64,000 nucleotides of DNA from RBG-16-66-20 sp052386675 (lineage in GTDB: Bacteria > Pseudomonadota > Gammaproteobacteria > Burkholderiales > SG8-39), in the NCBI GenBank assembly GCA_052386675.1, contig JBQTJX010000068.1, positions 1 to 64,000 of the forward strand. Direction: 5' to 3'. Below, piece after piece: positions 25,580 to 34,468 of the stretch. Each line of letters begins with the position of its first letter. The stretch's first letter is position 1. The translations under genes and the position numbers were made by a program. The notes below the pieces were generated by a model that saw only the letters and a program-made list of their open reading frames with translations, had not been told where the DNA came from and made no database searches.

Positions 25580-27838
25580 ATGGCGGAGACGGCCGAACCC
25601 GGGCGCATCGGGCGCTACGACATCGAAAGCGTCCTCGGCGAGGGCGCGATGGGCGTGGTCTACGCGGGCATGGACACGCGCCTGCAGCGCAAGGTCGCGA
25701 TCAAGACCATCCTGAAGAGCGCGCTCGATTCCGATTCCGCCAAGGAGTACTCGGCGCGCTTCCGCCGTGAGGCGCAGGCCGTCGCGCGTCTGAACCACCC
25801 CAACATCGTGCAGGTGTTCGACTACGCCGAGGAAGGCGAGCTCGCCTACATCGTGATGGAGTTCGTCAAGGGCCGCGAGCTGAAGCAGTTCTTCCAGGCG
25901 AAGGAGCGCTTCGAGCTGAAGGAGGTGGTCCACATCATGGGCATGCTGTGCGACGCGCTGCACTTCGCGCACGATGCCGGCATCATCCACCGCGACATCA
26001 AACCGGCCAACGTCATGATCGACTCGCAGGGCCGGGTCAAGCTCACCGATTTCGGCGTGGCGAGGATCACGGACCTGGAGCGCACGGTCTCCGAACGCAC
26101 GCAGGCGGGCACTGTCCTCGGTACCCCAGCCTACATGTCGCCCGAGCAGGTGCAGGGCCAGCCCCTCGACCGGCGTACCGACATCTTCTCCGCCGGCGTG
26201 ATCCTGTACGAGTTCCTCACAGGAGAGCGGCCGTTCCCCGGCCCGGGCGCCTGGACCATCGCCAAGAACATCCTGCAGCTCAATCCGGCGCCGCCTTCCG
26301 CCAGCAACACCACGGTCTCGCCGCTGTTCGACGCGGTGGTGGCGAAGGCGCTTGCCAAGAATGCGGAGGACCGTTACCAGGACGCGCGCGACCTGGGCCT
26401 CGCGCTCAAGCGCGCGCTGGACGGCCTGGCCGAGGCGGAGGAGGCCGAGCGCACGGTGATCCTGGAGCCGCCGCCGGGCCTCGCGCCGGCGCCCGCGACG
26501 CAGGACATGGACGAGGCGACGGTGCTGCGCACCGTGCCCAACGCCGCGGCGCCGCGGAACGCCGCCGCGCCGCGCTCCAAGGAGTTCGAGCTCGAGTTCT
26601 GGCGCTCCATCAAGGACCGCAACGACGCCGACGACTTCGACCTCTATGTGCAGCAGTTCCCGAGCGGCATCTACGCCGCGCTCGCGCGCCGGCGCAGCGC
26701 CAAGCTGCGCGGGCTGGGGGCGGAGGACAGCGCGCAGAAGGCCGGATCGCAGGAGCAGGAAAAGCGCGAGATCGAGGAAGCCGCGGCACGGGAAACCGAG
26801 GCGCGGGCGAAGCTGGCCGAGGAAAAGGCCGAGCTCGAAGGGCGCCTGGCGCGACGCGAGGCCGAGTTGCAGAAGCGCGAAGAGGAACGCCAGGCGGTGC
26901 TGGAGAAGCGCGAAGCCGAGCTGATCGAGCGCGAGCTCAAGGTGCCGCCGCGGCGCTCGGTCCTGATCCCGGTCGCCATCGGCCTGGCGGTGGCCGTGGC
27001 CGGCTACGGCGTGTGGAGCGTGATCCGGCCGCCCGACCCGCTCGCCGAGCGCGTCGAGGAACTGACGCGCCTGCTGGACGAGGCGAAGAAGCGCGAGGCC
27101 GAGCTGGTTGTGTCGCGCCAGCGCGAGGCCCAGCTGCTGAAGGAACTGGACCTGGCGCGCGCCAGCGCCGCCGAGGCCATGAAGTCGGGCGACGTGGCGA
27201 AGCAGCGCGAGCTGGCCGAGCAGGTCAAGCTGCGCGAGGCGGAAGCCGCCAAGCAGGTCGCGCTGGTGCGCCAGCGCGAGGCCGAGGCGAAGAAGCAGGC
27301 CGAGGCCGCGGAGAAGCGCCGCCTGGAGCTGGCCAGGCTGCAGGAAGAATCGACGCGGCGACGCGCTGCGCCGGTGCCGACGCCGACGCTGCCGGCGCCC
27401 GCTCCGTCGCCGGCCCCGGTCGAGGAGGCAAAGCCGGCGCCCGAGCCCGTGAAGCCCATCGCGGCCGCGCCGTCGCCGAAGCCCGCCCCGGCGCCCGCGC
27501 CGGCTCCGGTCGAGGAATCGAAGAAGGCGTCCGAGCCGGTCAAGCTCGCGGCGATCACGCCGGCGCCCGGGGTTCCCGATCCCGCGCCGACTCCGGAAAT
27601 GCAGCTTGCGCGCGCGATCGCGCTGGACAACGACGGCAAGTCCGCGGAAGCCGCCCGCATGCTGCGGCAGCTGTCGCGCGCCAGGACGAAAACCGGCGGC
27701 GAGGCGGCCAAGCGCCTCGGCGACATGCTGCAGGTCGGAAAACCCGGGGTGTCGCGCGACTACGGAGAGGCCTTGCGCTACTACCAGATCGCTCGTGACA
27801 ACGGCGTCGAGCTGCCGGCGCCGAGGCCGCGGCAGTAG
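25580..27838 (+). CDS. Membrane-anchored Hanks-type Ser/Thr protein kinase with coiled-coil and Pro/Ala-rich tail
   Basis: A 752-residue protein. The kinase domain (about 12-275) has the Gly loop GEGAMG (20-25), Lys42 in VAIK, HRD at 137-139, DFG at 157-159 and PAYMSPEQ, so it should be active. A long charged coiled coil follows (about 400-455), then one membrane helix (about 459-480). A second coiled coil and a Pro/Ala/Lys-rich linker come next. The last ~80 residues (LARAIALDNDGKSAEAARML, then DYGEALRYYQIARDNG) resemble Sel1/TPR repeats. The kinase would be cytoplasmic and the tail periplasmic. The target is unknown. Confidence 0.9.
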   Translation: MAETAEPGRIGRYDIESVLGEGAMGVVYAGMDTRLQRKVAIKTILKSALDSDSAKEYSARFRREAQAVARLNHPNIVQVFDYAEEGELAYIVMEFVKGRELKQFFQAKERFELKEVVHIMGMLCDALHFAHDAGIIHRDIKPANVMIDSQGRVKLTDFGVARITDLERTVSERTQAGTVLGTPAYMSPEQVQGQPLDRRTDIFSAGVILYEFLTGERPFPGPGAWTIAKNILQLNPAPPSASNTTVSPLFDAVVAKALAKNAEDRYQDARDLGLALKRALDGLAEAEEAERTVILEPPPGLAPAPATQDMDEATVLRTVPNAAAPRNAAAPRSKEFELEFWRSIKDRNDADDFDLYVQQFPSGIYAALARRRSAKLRGLGAEDSAQKAGSQEQEKREIEEAAARETEARAKLAEEKAELEGRLARREAELQKREEERQAVLEKREAELIERELKVPPRRSVLIPVAIGLAVAVAGYGVWSVIRPPDPLAERVEELTRLLDEAKKREAELVVSRQREAQLLKELDLARASAAEAMKSGDVAKQRELAEQVKLREAEAAKQVALVRQREAEAKKQAEAAEKRRLELARLQEESTRRRAAPVPTPTLPAPAPSPAPVEEAKPAPEPVKPIAAAPSPKPAPAPAPAPVEESKKASEPVKLAAITPAPGVPDPAPTPEMQLARAIALDNDGKSAEAARMLRQLSRARTKTGGEAAKRLGDMLQVGKPGVSRDYGEALRYYQIARDNGVELPAPRPRQ

Positions 27839-27866
27839 CCGGTCCGGGAAGGCAGGGGCGGGGCGC

Positions 27867-28115
27867 TCAGCCCCAGAACATCCAGGCGAGCAGCGCGAAT
27901 CCCGGCGGCAGGAACAGGGCGAACTTGAAGGTGCCGGCGAGCTGCTTGCGCTCGGTCGGATCCATTTCCACGACTTTCTTGCCCTTTTGCACCGCCCGGC
28001 GCTCGGCCAGGCGCTTGAGCATGAAGTATTCGAACGCCACCATGACGATGCCGAGCCCCAGCCCGGCGATCGCGCCCACCGTGGCCACGTGCATGTTTGC
28101 GAAGAGATTTCCCAT
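27867..28115 (-). CDS. Small two-helix membrane protein, unknown
   Basis: An 82-residue protein with two hydrophobic helices (about 10-34 and 63-81) separated by a basic loop that includes ERRAVQKGKKVVEMDPTERK. The hairpin with a positive loop implies both ends are outside and the loop cytoplasmic. No family is recognised. It lies 9 nt after the CinA-type gene and is probably in its transcript. Confidence 0.6.
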   Translation of the reverse strand: MGNLFANMHVATVGAIAGLGLGIVMVAFEYFMLKRLAERRAVQKGKKVVEMDPTERKQLAGTFKFALFLPPGFALLAWMFWG

Positions 28116-28124
28116 GCGCGAACT

Positions 28125-28631
28125 CTACCTCAGCTGGTCGGCCGCTGTCTCGCGGATACAGCCTTCGAGCAGGGCCAGGGCGCGGCGCGCGAATTCCCAC
28201 ATGTTGGCTTCCCGGTCGGCGCTCCCGGTCTCGAGGGTGATCACCGCTTCCACCGGACCGCTCACCGCGATGCACGCGTGTCCGGGGGCGTCGCCGTAGC
28301 GGTTGCCCGACGGGCCGCTGGCCCCGGTCTCGGCCAGGCCCCAGGTGGCGCCCAGGTTGACGCGGATCCGGCGCGCCATCAGGGCCGCGTAGGGCTCGCT
28401 CGCCGAGCGCATGGGCGGCACGATCTCCGCCTTGCCGATGCCGAGCAGGGCGATGCGGCCGGGGACGGTGTAGACCACCGCGCCCGACAGGTAGTAGGCC
28501 GAGGCCCCGGGCACCGCGACCAGCGCCGCGTTGATCAACCCGCCGGCGGAGGACTCCGCGACCGCTATCGTCTGCCGGCGTTCCTTGAGCAGCGCGCCGG
28601 CGGCGGCGCCGAGGTCTTGCAGCGAGGGCAT
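28125..28631 (-). CDS. CinA family protein (nicotinamide-nucleotide amidohydrolase domain)
   Basis: A 168-residue stand-alone CinA C-terminal domain, the usual length for PncC-type NMN deamidases that recycle pyridine nucleotides. The hallmark strand is IAVAESSAGGLI, where typical members read AESCTGG, and the second motif is LAETGASGPSG. The Thr-to-Ala change in the first motif makes the activity less certain. Start at 28631 is supported by alignment to the family start; it is divergent from the tannase-like gene at 28683. Confidence 0.8.
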   Translation of the reverse strand: MPSLQDLGAAAGALLKERRQTIAVAESSAGGLINAALVAVPGASAYYLSGAVVYTVPGRIALLGIGKAEIVPPMRSASEPYAALMARRIRVNLGATWGLAETGASGPSGNRYGDAPGHACIAVSGPVEAVITLETGSADREANMWEFARRALALLEGCIRETAADQLR

Positions 28632-28682
28632 GTGTCTATACTCCGGGGAATGCGCGGATCGCGGATCGGGAGGGAGCATCGC

Positions 28683-30332
28683 ATGCCATGGGTTCGCCTG
28701 GGAAGCTGTGCAATCGCAGTCGTGCTGGTCGCCGGTTGCGCTTCGCCGCCGCCGCCCTCGGTGGAGCAGGCCTGCGCGCGCCTGATGGTCACGGTGCCAA
28801 AGGGCGAGATCGACCTGCCCAGCGGCGCCGCCACCGTGCGCAGCGCGGTCCATGTCGCGGCCTCGGATTTACGCGTGCCCCCGGCCGGGCCGATCACGCC
28901 TGCGCTGCCGGCGCATTGCCAGGTCATCGGCGACATCGCGCCGCTGGATCCCAAGGCGCCGGTGATCCGCTTCCAGGTGAACTTGCCGGTGCAATGGAAC
29001 GTGCGCGCGCTGCAGTACGGTGGCGGCGGTTTCAACGGCGTGCTCATCACCGGGCTCGCCCTGCCGCCGGGCGCTCGATCGGACCGGCCGGGGCCCCTTG
29101 CGCGCGGCTACGCCACCTTCGGCACCGACTCCGGCCACCAGAACCGGCCCGGGGTCCCGCTGCAGGCGTTCTCGCTCAATGACGAGGCGCTGGAGAACTT
29201 CGCGCACGCTTCCTACAAGAAGGTGAAGGACGTCGCGGTGGCGCTGATGCGCCTGCGCTACGGTCGACCGCCGCAGCATGTGTACTTCATGGGGAGTTCG
29301 GAAGGCGGCCGCGAGGGCTTGACCATGGCGCAGCGCTATCCGGGGGACTACGCCGGCATCTTCAGCCGCGTGCCGGTGATCAACTGGACCGCGTTGCAAC
29401 ACATGGGCCTGAGGAACGGCCTCGCGCTCATGGGCGAGGGCTGGATCCGCCCGGCGCAGGTGAAGCTGGTGCACGAGGCCGTGCTCGCCGCCTGCGATGC
29501 GGCCGATGGCCTCGCCGATGGCATCGTCAGCGACTACACCGGATGCCGCGCGCGCTTCGATGTCACGAAGCTGCGCTGCGCGCCGGCGCAGAAGGGCGAT
29601 GGCTGCCTCACCGAGCCGCAGTTGCGTGCGGTTCAGGCGCTGCACAGTCCCTATCGCTTCAACTTCGGCCTCGCGCACTGGGAGACCGAGTACCCGGGCT
29701 ACGGCCTGGGCGGGGAGAACACGCCGGGCAATTTCCCGTTCGGCGGCTGGCGCGCGTGGTATTCCGGCGATTCGGCGCCGGTGTCGCCGCCGGCGCTGAC
29801 CAACGGCCGCGCCTGGCAGTACGGCTCGGGCGCGATCCAGTATTTCTACGCGCAGGACGCCAAGTACGACCTGCGCAAGTACAACCCGGATGATTTCCGC
29901 AACCGCATCCTCAAGGTCTCCGCGCTGATGGATTCCACCGACCCGGACCTCGCGCGCTTCCATGCCGGCGGCGGCAAGCTGGTGATCCTGGAGCACATGG
30001 CCGACTACGCGCAGAGCCCGTATGCGGGCATCGAGTACTGGCAGAAGGTGGTGGCGAAGATGCGCCAGCCGGTGGTGGACCAGTTCGCGCGCCTGTACGT
30101 GGCGCCGGGCGTGGATCACGTCGGCACCGGCGCGCCGGCCAGCGTGGACATGCTGGAAGTGCTGGAGGACTGGGTGGAGCGTGGCCGCGCGCCGGGAACG
30201 CTGAACGTGGTGCAGCAGGAGCGCGCCGCGCCCTTCAAGGTGCTGAACGCGCGGCCGCTGTGCCGCTGGCCGGCGTATCCGCACTACAGCGGCGGCGATC
30301 CCGCCTCAGCGGCCAGCTTCAGCTGCCGCTGA
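28683..30332 (+). CDS. Tannase/feruloyl esterase family lipoprotein
   Basis: A 549-residue alpha/beta hydrolase. The N-terminus is a lipoprotein signal with lipobox LVAG-Cys (about residues 16-20), so it should be anchored in the outer membrane. The nucleophile elbow is GSSEGGREG, as in tannases and MHETases, and several Cys residues may form the disulfide next to the active site. It would release phenolic acids from esters outside the cell. GGGAGGGAG precedes the ATG at 28683. The last 22 nt plus stop are directly repeated downstream. Confidence 0.87.
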   Translation: MPWVRLGSCAIAVVLVAGCASPPPPSVEQACARLMVTVPKGEIDLPSGAATVRSAVHVAASDLRVPPAGPITPALPAHCQVIGDIAPLDPKAPVIRFQVNLPVQWNVRALQYGGGGFNGVLITGLALPPGARSDRPGPLARGYATFGTDSGHQNRPGVPLQAFSLNDEALENFAHASYKKVKDVAVALMRLRYGRPPQHVYFMGSSEGGREGLTMAQRYPGDYAGIFSRVPVINWTALQHMGLRNGLALMGEGWIRPAQVKLVHEAVLAACDAADGLADGIVSDYTGCRARFDVTKLRCAPAQKGDGCLTEPQLRAVQALHSPYRFNFGLAHWETEYPGYGLGGENTPGNFPFGGWRAWYSGDSAPVSPPALTNGRAWQYGSGAIQYFYAQDAKYDLRKYNPDDFRNRILKVSALMDSTDPDLARFHAGGGKLVILEHMADYAQSPYAGIEYWQKVVAKMRQPVVDQFARLYVAPGVDHVGTGAPASVDMLEVLEDWVERGRAPGTLNVVQQERAAPFKVLNARPLCRWPAYPHYSGGDPASAASFSCR

Positions 30333-30366
30333 CCTTGATTTCGTCCAGCTTCAGCTGCCGCTGACC
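30313..30366 (+). repeat. Short direct repeat duplicating the 3' end of the tannase-like gene
   Basis: A 22-nt sequence beginning CCAGCTTCAGCTG at 30313-30334 recurs perfectly at 30345-30366, a 32-nt period. The first copy contains the stop codon, so the second lies in the intergenic gap. It looks like a small tandem slippage event. A GGCGGC/GCCGCC stem follows at about 30370-30392 and may help termination. Confidence 0.75.
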
Positions 30367-30382
30367 AGGCCGGCGGCTCGCT

Positions 30383-31591
30383 TCAGCCGCCGCCGGAGCG
30401 GCGGCCCTTTTCATACCAGCGCGACATCACCTCGATGGCGATGCAGGAGGCGAAGGTTGCCGCCACCAGCGCCGCCTGTCCCACGCCCCAGCCCCAGCGG
30501 TCCACCACGAGCGCGAACAGCGTCGGCGAGATCGCGTGCACGATCAGGATCGGCGTCGCCAGCACGCCCAGCACCGCGCCGTAGCCGTTGGCGCCGAACA
30601 GCTGCAGCGGCACCGCGCCGCGCACGATCGTGATCACGCCCTGCGAGGCGCCCATCACCAGGGTGAAGACGAGGATGGCCGCGAAGTTGCCGTTCGCCGC
30701 GTAAAGCAGGAGGAATGACAGCGGCAGCACGCCGATGGCGATGCGCGCCACCGTGATGGCGTGCAGCTTGCGGCCGAAGAGGATTTCCACCACCCGGCCG
30801 CCGAACTGCGCGAAGCCCTTGAGCGAGGCGACCCAGACCGCGGCCGCCGTGGCGAGGCCGGCGGCCTCCAGCAGCGGCACCAGCTGCACCGTGATGACGC
30901 TGAAGGCAAAGCCATTGAGCGACATCACCAGCGCGAACAGCGCCATGGCCACGGTGCGCCGGTTGCCTTTCAATGGGGCACTGCCAGCCTGCGCTTCTTG
31001 TTTCTCGTCCACGCGGCGCGCCGAATCTTCCGTCCTCGCCAGGCCGATCCAGTTGAGCGGCAGGCAGACCGCGAGGTTGATCACGGCGAACATCACCAGC
31101 GTGTCGCGCCACCCCATGGATTCGTTGAAGTAGTGCCCGAGCACCCAGAACACCGTGGAGGCGAAGGCGCCAAACAGCGTGAGATAGGAGATCGCCTGCC
31201 GCCCGCGCGAAGGCAGCACCTGCACCAGCGCGGCGAAGGCGGCGTCGTACAGGCACAGGCGCATGCCGATGCCAAGGAAAGCCCAGGCACCGAGCCAGGC
31301 CGCGGGCGACTGCGCGAGCGACAGCGCGTAGAGGCCCATCGACGTCAACACCGTGCCCATCGCCATCACCCGGCGCGCCCCCCAGGCGTCGATCGCCTTT
31401 CCGGCCGCGGTCGAGACCAGCCCCATCACCAGCAGTGCGACGGTGAAACCGAAATAGACGAGCGACAGGCTCCAGCCGGTGTCCGCGACCACGGGCTTCG
31501 CGAGCACGCCGAGGCAGTAGTAGGCGGTGCCCCAGGCGGTGATCTGGCCGATGCCGAGGGCGGTGACCGCGAGGGGGAGCGGGTCGCGCAT
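30383..31591 (-). CDS. MFS transporter
   Basis: A 402-residue, twelve-helix major facilitator. The start PLAVTALGIGQITAWGTAYY and the GKAIDAWGARRVMAMG loop (motif A-like) between helices 2 and 3 mark the family. A basic central loop around residues 190-210 separates the two halves. Members with this start are often annotated as carriers of organic acids, but the substrate is not readable. It converges with the tannase-like gene and precedes the csp terminator. Confidence 0.9.
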   Translation of the reverse strand: MRDPLPLAVTALGIGQITAWGTAYYCLGVLAKPVVADTGWSLSLVYFGFTVALLVMGLVSTAAGKAIDAWGARRVMAMGTVLTSMGLYALSLAQSPAAWLGAWAFLGIGMRLCLYDAAFAALVQVLPSRGRQAISYLTLFGAFASTVFWVLGHYFNESMGWRDTLVMFAVINLAVCLPLNWIGLARTEDSARRVDEKQEAQAGSAPLKGNRRTVAMALFALVMSLNGFAFSVITVQLVPLLEAAGLATAAAVWVASLKGFAQFGGRVVEILFGRKLHAITVARIAIGVLPLSFLLLYAANGNFAAILVFTLVMGASQGVITIVRGAVPLQLFGANGYGAVLGVLATPILIVHAISPTLFALVVDRWGWGVGQAALVAATFASCIAIEVMSRWYEKGRRSGGG

Positions 31592-31604
31592 GTTCGTATA
31601 AATG

Positions 31605-31631
31605 AAAAAAGCCCGGCGAACCGGGCTTTTT
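31605..31631 (-). terminator. Intrinsic terminator of the cold-shock gene
   Basis: AAAAAAGCCCGG-CGAA-CCGGGCTTTTT forms a six-pair GC stem with a tetraloop and T tracts on both strands. It lies 24 nt past the csp stop on the minus strand. The A tract opposite makes it potentially bidirectional, but the next minus-strand gene (MFS) begins just beyond it, so it separates the two. Confidence 0.88.
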
Positions 31632-31654
31632 CCTGGTGCTGACTGCCTGGCGGT

Positions 31655-31858
31655 TTAGGCCGGGCGGACGTTCGTGGCGTTGGGGCCCTTGGCGCCCTGG
31701 CCGACGTCGTATTGCACCTTGTCGTTCTCCTTGAGCGACTTGAAGCCGCCACCCTGGATCGCGGAGAAATGGACGAAAAGGTCTTTGCCGCCGTCATCCG
31801 GCGTGATGAAGCCGAAGCCCTTGGCGTCGTTGAACCACTTAACGGTACCTGTACTCAT
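31655..31858 (-). CDS. cspA: Cold-shock protein, CspA family
   Basis: A 67-residue single cold-shock domain that binds single-stranded RNA/DNA and melts mRNA structure. RNP1 is KGFGFITP and RNP2 is DLFVHFSAIQ, both intact. The end GPNATNVRPA is typical of betaproteobacterial Csp. AAGGAA lies 5 nt before the ATG. A near-consensus promoter and a leader of about 155 nt precede it, as in cold-inducible csp genes. The csp letter is not assignable with certainty. Confidence 0.95.
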   Translation of the reverse strand: MSTGTVKWFNDAKGFGFITPDDGGKDLFVHFSAIQGGGFKSLKENDKVQYDVGQGAKGPNATNVRPA

Positions 31859-32013
31859 GTTATTTCCTTGATGTCTATTGATAAAAAAGGCTGGTAGGGA
31901 AATCCTACAAGGCCCATTGGACTATCAAGGGAATCGACCTAGGAGAAGTGCGGTACTGGACTTGCGTCGTACCACTACAGACTGACTGGACTTTTCACTG
32001 CTTGACGTTCCTG
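31859..32013 (-). promoter_or_regulatory. Long csp 5' leader (putative cold-responsive UTR)
   Basis: From the predicted start of transcription near 32013 to the csp ATG is about 155 nt without an ORF. Its AU-content is higher than surrounding genes and it contains several pairable segments. E. coli cspA uses a 159-nt leader as a temperature-sensing structure. Function here is inference from length and position. Confidence 0.5.
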
Positions 32014-32019
32014 AGCCGC

Positions 32020-32048
32020 TTTATACCGCAGGCGCCCAACCCTGTCAA
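32020..32048 (-). promoter_or_regulatory. Near-consensus sigma70 promoter of the csp gene
   Basis: On the minus strand, TTGACA (32048-32043) and TATAAA (32025-32020) are separated by exactly 17 nt. This is the strongest promoter-like sequence I see in the window. It faces the csp gene, with predicted transcription start near 32013. Confidence 0.85.
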
Positions 32049-32057
32049 TTCAATCAA

Positions 32058-32831
32058 TTACTTGCCCGCGTAGCTGGCAGCCATCCCGGCGCGGACGTCG
32101 TTCTGGATGCCGTAAGGGGCGATCGGGTAGCGCAGGCCGTTCTTCGCCAGCGCCTTCATGCCTTCGATGGCCTTGGGAAGGTACTCCGGCGGCAGCGCCA
32201 TGAGCATTTCCTCGTCCGGCACGCCGCCGTAGCGGCGTTCGGCGAAGCAGGGCAGCGAAAGGCTCGGTTCGCCTGTCTTCAGCGCCCGGCCCCAGGAGTC
32301 CGCGCAGGCGGTCTCGCCCACCACGCTCCAGTCGAATTTGCGGTAGTCCTTCCACTGCAAGCCATTGATCAGGATGATCATCTGGCCTGGCGTGGCGTAC
32401 ACCAGGCAAATGTCCGGCGGGTCCAGGCGGCCCGAGGCGAGGGGCGATACCGCCATAGCCTCGTACTTGCCGTAGGGCACGACGCTCAGGGCCTCCTGGC
32501 GCGCCTGGGCGTCGGGCTGCGTCGCGTGCCAGACCCCGACGTAGTTCTTGCCGCTCTTCCATTCCGAGTCCTGCGCCGTCAGGCCGATGACCGCGCGGCA
32601 CTGGTTGCCCACCAGGTCTTCGGCGGTGATGCCGACGGTCCATCCGAGGCGCGAGGCCATGCTCACCACCTGGTCCGTCGTGTGGATCGTCCTGGGCCGG
32701 CGGATCTTCGGGATTGCCTCCATGTCCGCCTTGCGCTCGAACATCTTCATGCCGATGACCGTGGTCTTCAGGCGCAGCAGCGCGTTCAGGTCGGCGACGA
32801 GGGCCGGCCAGTCGAACCTGGCGGTGTCCAT
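32058..32831 (-). CDS. DUF169 family protein
   Basis: A 257-residue soluble protein matching the DUF169 pattern: a start such as LNALLRLKTTVIGMKMF, then VGNQCRAVIGLT, YGKYEAMAVSPL and PGQMIILINGLQWKDY, and a late CADSWGRALKTGEPSLSLPC. The conserved Cys residues suggest metal or redox chemistry, but the family has no established reaction. It follows the small exported protein by 5 nt, so both are in one operon. Confidence 0.83.
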   Translation of the reverse strand: MDTARFDWPALVADLNALLRLKTTVIGMKMFERKADMEAIPKIRRPRTIHTTDQVVSMASRLGWTVGITAEDLVGNQCRAVIGLTAQDSEWKSGKNYVGVWHATQPDAQARQEALSVVPYGKYEAMAVSPLASGRLDPPDICLVYATPGQMIILINGLQWKDYRKFDWSVVGETACADSWGRALKTGEPSLSLPCFAERRYGGVPDEEMLMALPPEYLPKAIEGMKALAKNGLRYPIAPYGIQNDVRAGMAASYAGK

Positions 32832-32836
32832 GCCGG

Positions 32837-33121
32837 CTACCTGGTGCGGATCAGGACGGCTTCGATTTTCTCCAGCGGAATCACGGCGTCGAAGAACTCG
32901 CGCCCGGTGAGCGCCCCCAGCGCCACCAGCTTTCCGGTGGCTTCGCGCACCACGCCGGTCAGTTCCTGGCCGCCGGCCAGGCGCACGGTGACGCGCTTGC
33001 CCTTCTGCGCCTGCAGCACCGATTGCACCGTGTCGGCGGCGCCGAGGCTGACTTCCTGTGCATGCGCGAAAGGCGCGATCGAAAGCAGGGCGGCGGCGAG
33101 CAGGGAAAGGACGTGGCGCAT
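32837..33121 (-). CDS. Small exported protein with Sm-like beta domain
   Basis: A 94-residue protein with a clear signal peptide (ends IAPFAHAQ). The mature part (KGKRVTVRLAGGQELTGVVR, then IPLEKIEAVLIRTR) has the strand pattern of a small SH3/Sm-like barrel. No family is assigned. It starts the two-gene operon with DUF169. The 266 nt upstream to the next gene hold only an imperfect GC hairpin near 33311-33331 and no ORF I trust. Confidence 0.65.
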   Translation of the reverse strand: MRHVLSLLAAALLSIAPFAHAQEVSLGAADTVQSVLQAQKGKRVTVRLAGGQELTGVVREATGKLVALGALTGREFFDAVIPLEKIEAVLIRTR

Positions 33122-33387
33122 GGCAACTCCCGGGATGAGGATGATCCATTCTAAGGATTCCGCGGGCGCAGCCGTTAAGGAATACAGCGTCAGTCTCCGG
33201 TTCGGGGTGTTCCCGGAAGCCCAGGATCCCAAGACCCGGTTGCAGCGTCGAAGTCCGCTGTTGTGCACGCCCCGCGTCGGGCGAGCCTGATGCGGAACCG
33301 CGGCGACCCCTTCCCCCTCCAGGCTGGGGGATGCCTCGACCCGGAGGACTGATGCCCTTGCGCCAGCGCCGTCGCGCAGTATCCCGG

Positions 33388-34413
33388 CTAGCCGCCGTGC
33401 TCGGCGCGCAGGATTTTCGCCGCCGCCACCATCGAGCGCAGCTTGCCGTCGGCGACTGCCCGGGGCAGGTACTTCATGCCGCAGTCCGGCGCGAGGATCA
33501 CCTGTTCGGGCTTGATGTGCTTCAAGGCCCGGCGCACGCGCGCCGCAACCACTTCCGGCGTCTCGACTTCCATGCTGCTCAGGTCCAGGCAGCCGACCAT
33601 GATCTGCTTGCCCGGCAGCTTCTCCAGCACGCTGCAGTCCAGGTTTGCCTGCGCGGTCTCGATGGACACCTGCTTGCAGCTGCAGCCGGCGAATTCGGGC
33701 AGGAAGGAGTAGCCGCTCGGCCGCACGTGCGCGATGTGCGCGTAGCCGAAGCAGATGTGCACCGCGGTCGTCCCGGTTATGCCTTCGAGCGCCCGGTTCA
33801 ACGCCGCGACGCCGTACTCGCGCGCCTGCTCCGGCCGCGCCTGCATGTAGGGCTCGTCCACCTGCACCACGTCCGCGCCCGCCGCAAACAGGTCCCGGAT
33901 CTCCTCGTTCACGGCTTCGGCGTAGGCCATGGCGCACTCGGCGTTCGTCTTGTAGAAGTCGTTCTGCGCCTGCTGGCTCATGGTGAAGGGGCCGGGGACG
34001 GTGATCTTCACCTGGCGGCTGGTGTTCCGCCGCAGGAACTTCAGGTCCTCGACTTCCACCGCGTGCTTGCGGCGGATCCTGCCCGCCACGCGCGGCACCG
34101 GATTGGGGTGGCCGGTGCGGTCCATCGCGGTGCCCGGATTGTCGATGTCCACGCCTTCCAGCGCGGTGGCGAACCGGTTCGAGTAGCTCTCGCGCCGGAT
34201 CTCGCCGTCGGTGACGATGTCGATGCCGGCTTCCTCCTGGGCACGGATCGCGACCAGCGTCGCGTCGTCCTGCGCTTCGGCAAGGTATGGCTCCGGGATG
34301 CGCCACAACTCCTTCGCGCGCACGCGCGGGGGGAGGCGGCTGGAGAGTTTCGCCCTGTCGATCAACCAGTCGGGCTGGGGGTAACTGCCTACGAGCGTTG
34401 TTGGAAACAGCAT
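33388..34413 (-). CDS. Cobalamin-independent methionine synthase (MetE C-terminal)-like protein
   Basis: A 341-residue TIM barrel matching only the catalytic C-terminal half of MetE. The family start LFPTTLVGSYPQPDWL is present. Zinc-ligand candidates are the His and Cys in HICFGYAH and the Cys in MVGCLDLSS, with QVDEPY nearby. Without the N-terminal half these proteins usually act in other methyl transfers or in 2-hydroxypropyl-CoM-like thiol lysis. It diverges from the Bug gene with a 55-nt gap. Confidence 0.87.
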   Translation of the reverse strand: MLFPTTLVGSYPQPDWLIDRAKLSSRLPPRVRAKELWRIPEPYLAEAQDDATLVAIRAQEEAGIDIVTDGEIRRESYSNRFATALEGVDIDNPGTAMDRTGHPNPVPRVAGRIRRKHAVEVEDLKFLRRNTSRQVKITVPGPFTMSQQAQNDFYKTNAECAMAYAEAVNEEIRDLFAAGADVVQVDEPYMQARPEQAREYGVAALNRALEGITGTTAVHICFGYAHIAHVRPSGYSFLPEFAGCSCKQVSIETAQANLDCSVLEKLPGKQIMVGCLDLSSMEVETPEVVAARVRRALKHIKPEQVILAPDCGMKYLPRAVADGKLRSMVAAAKILRAEHGG

Positions 34414-34468
34414 GCGGCGAGAGTAGCAGGGGATGCCGGTCGCGGCATTTCGTGATATGAACCTGTCC

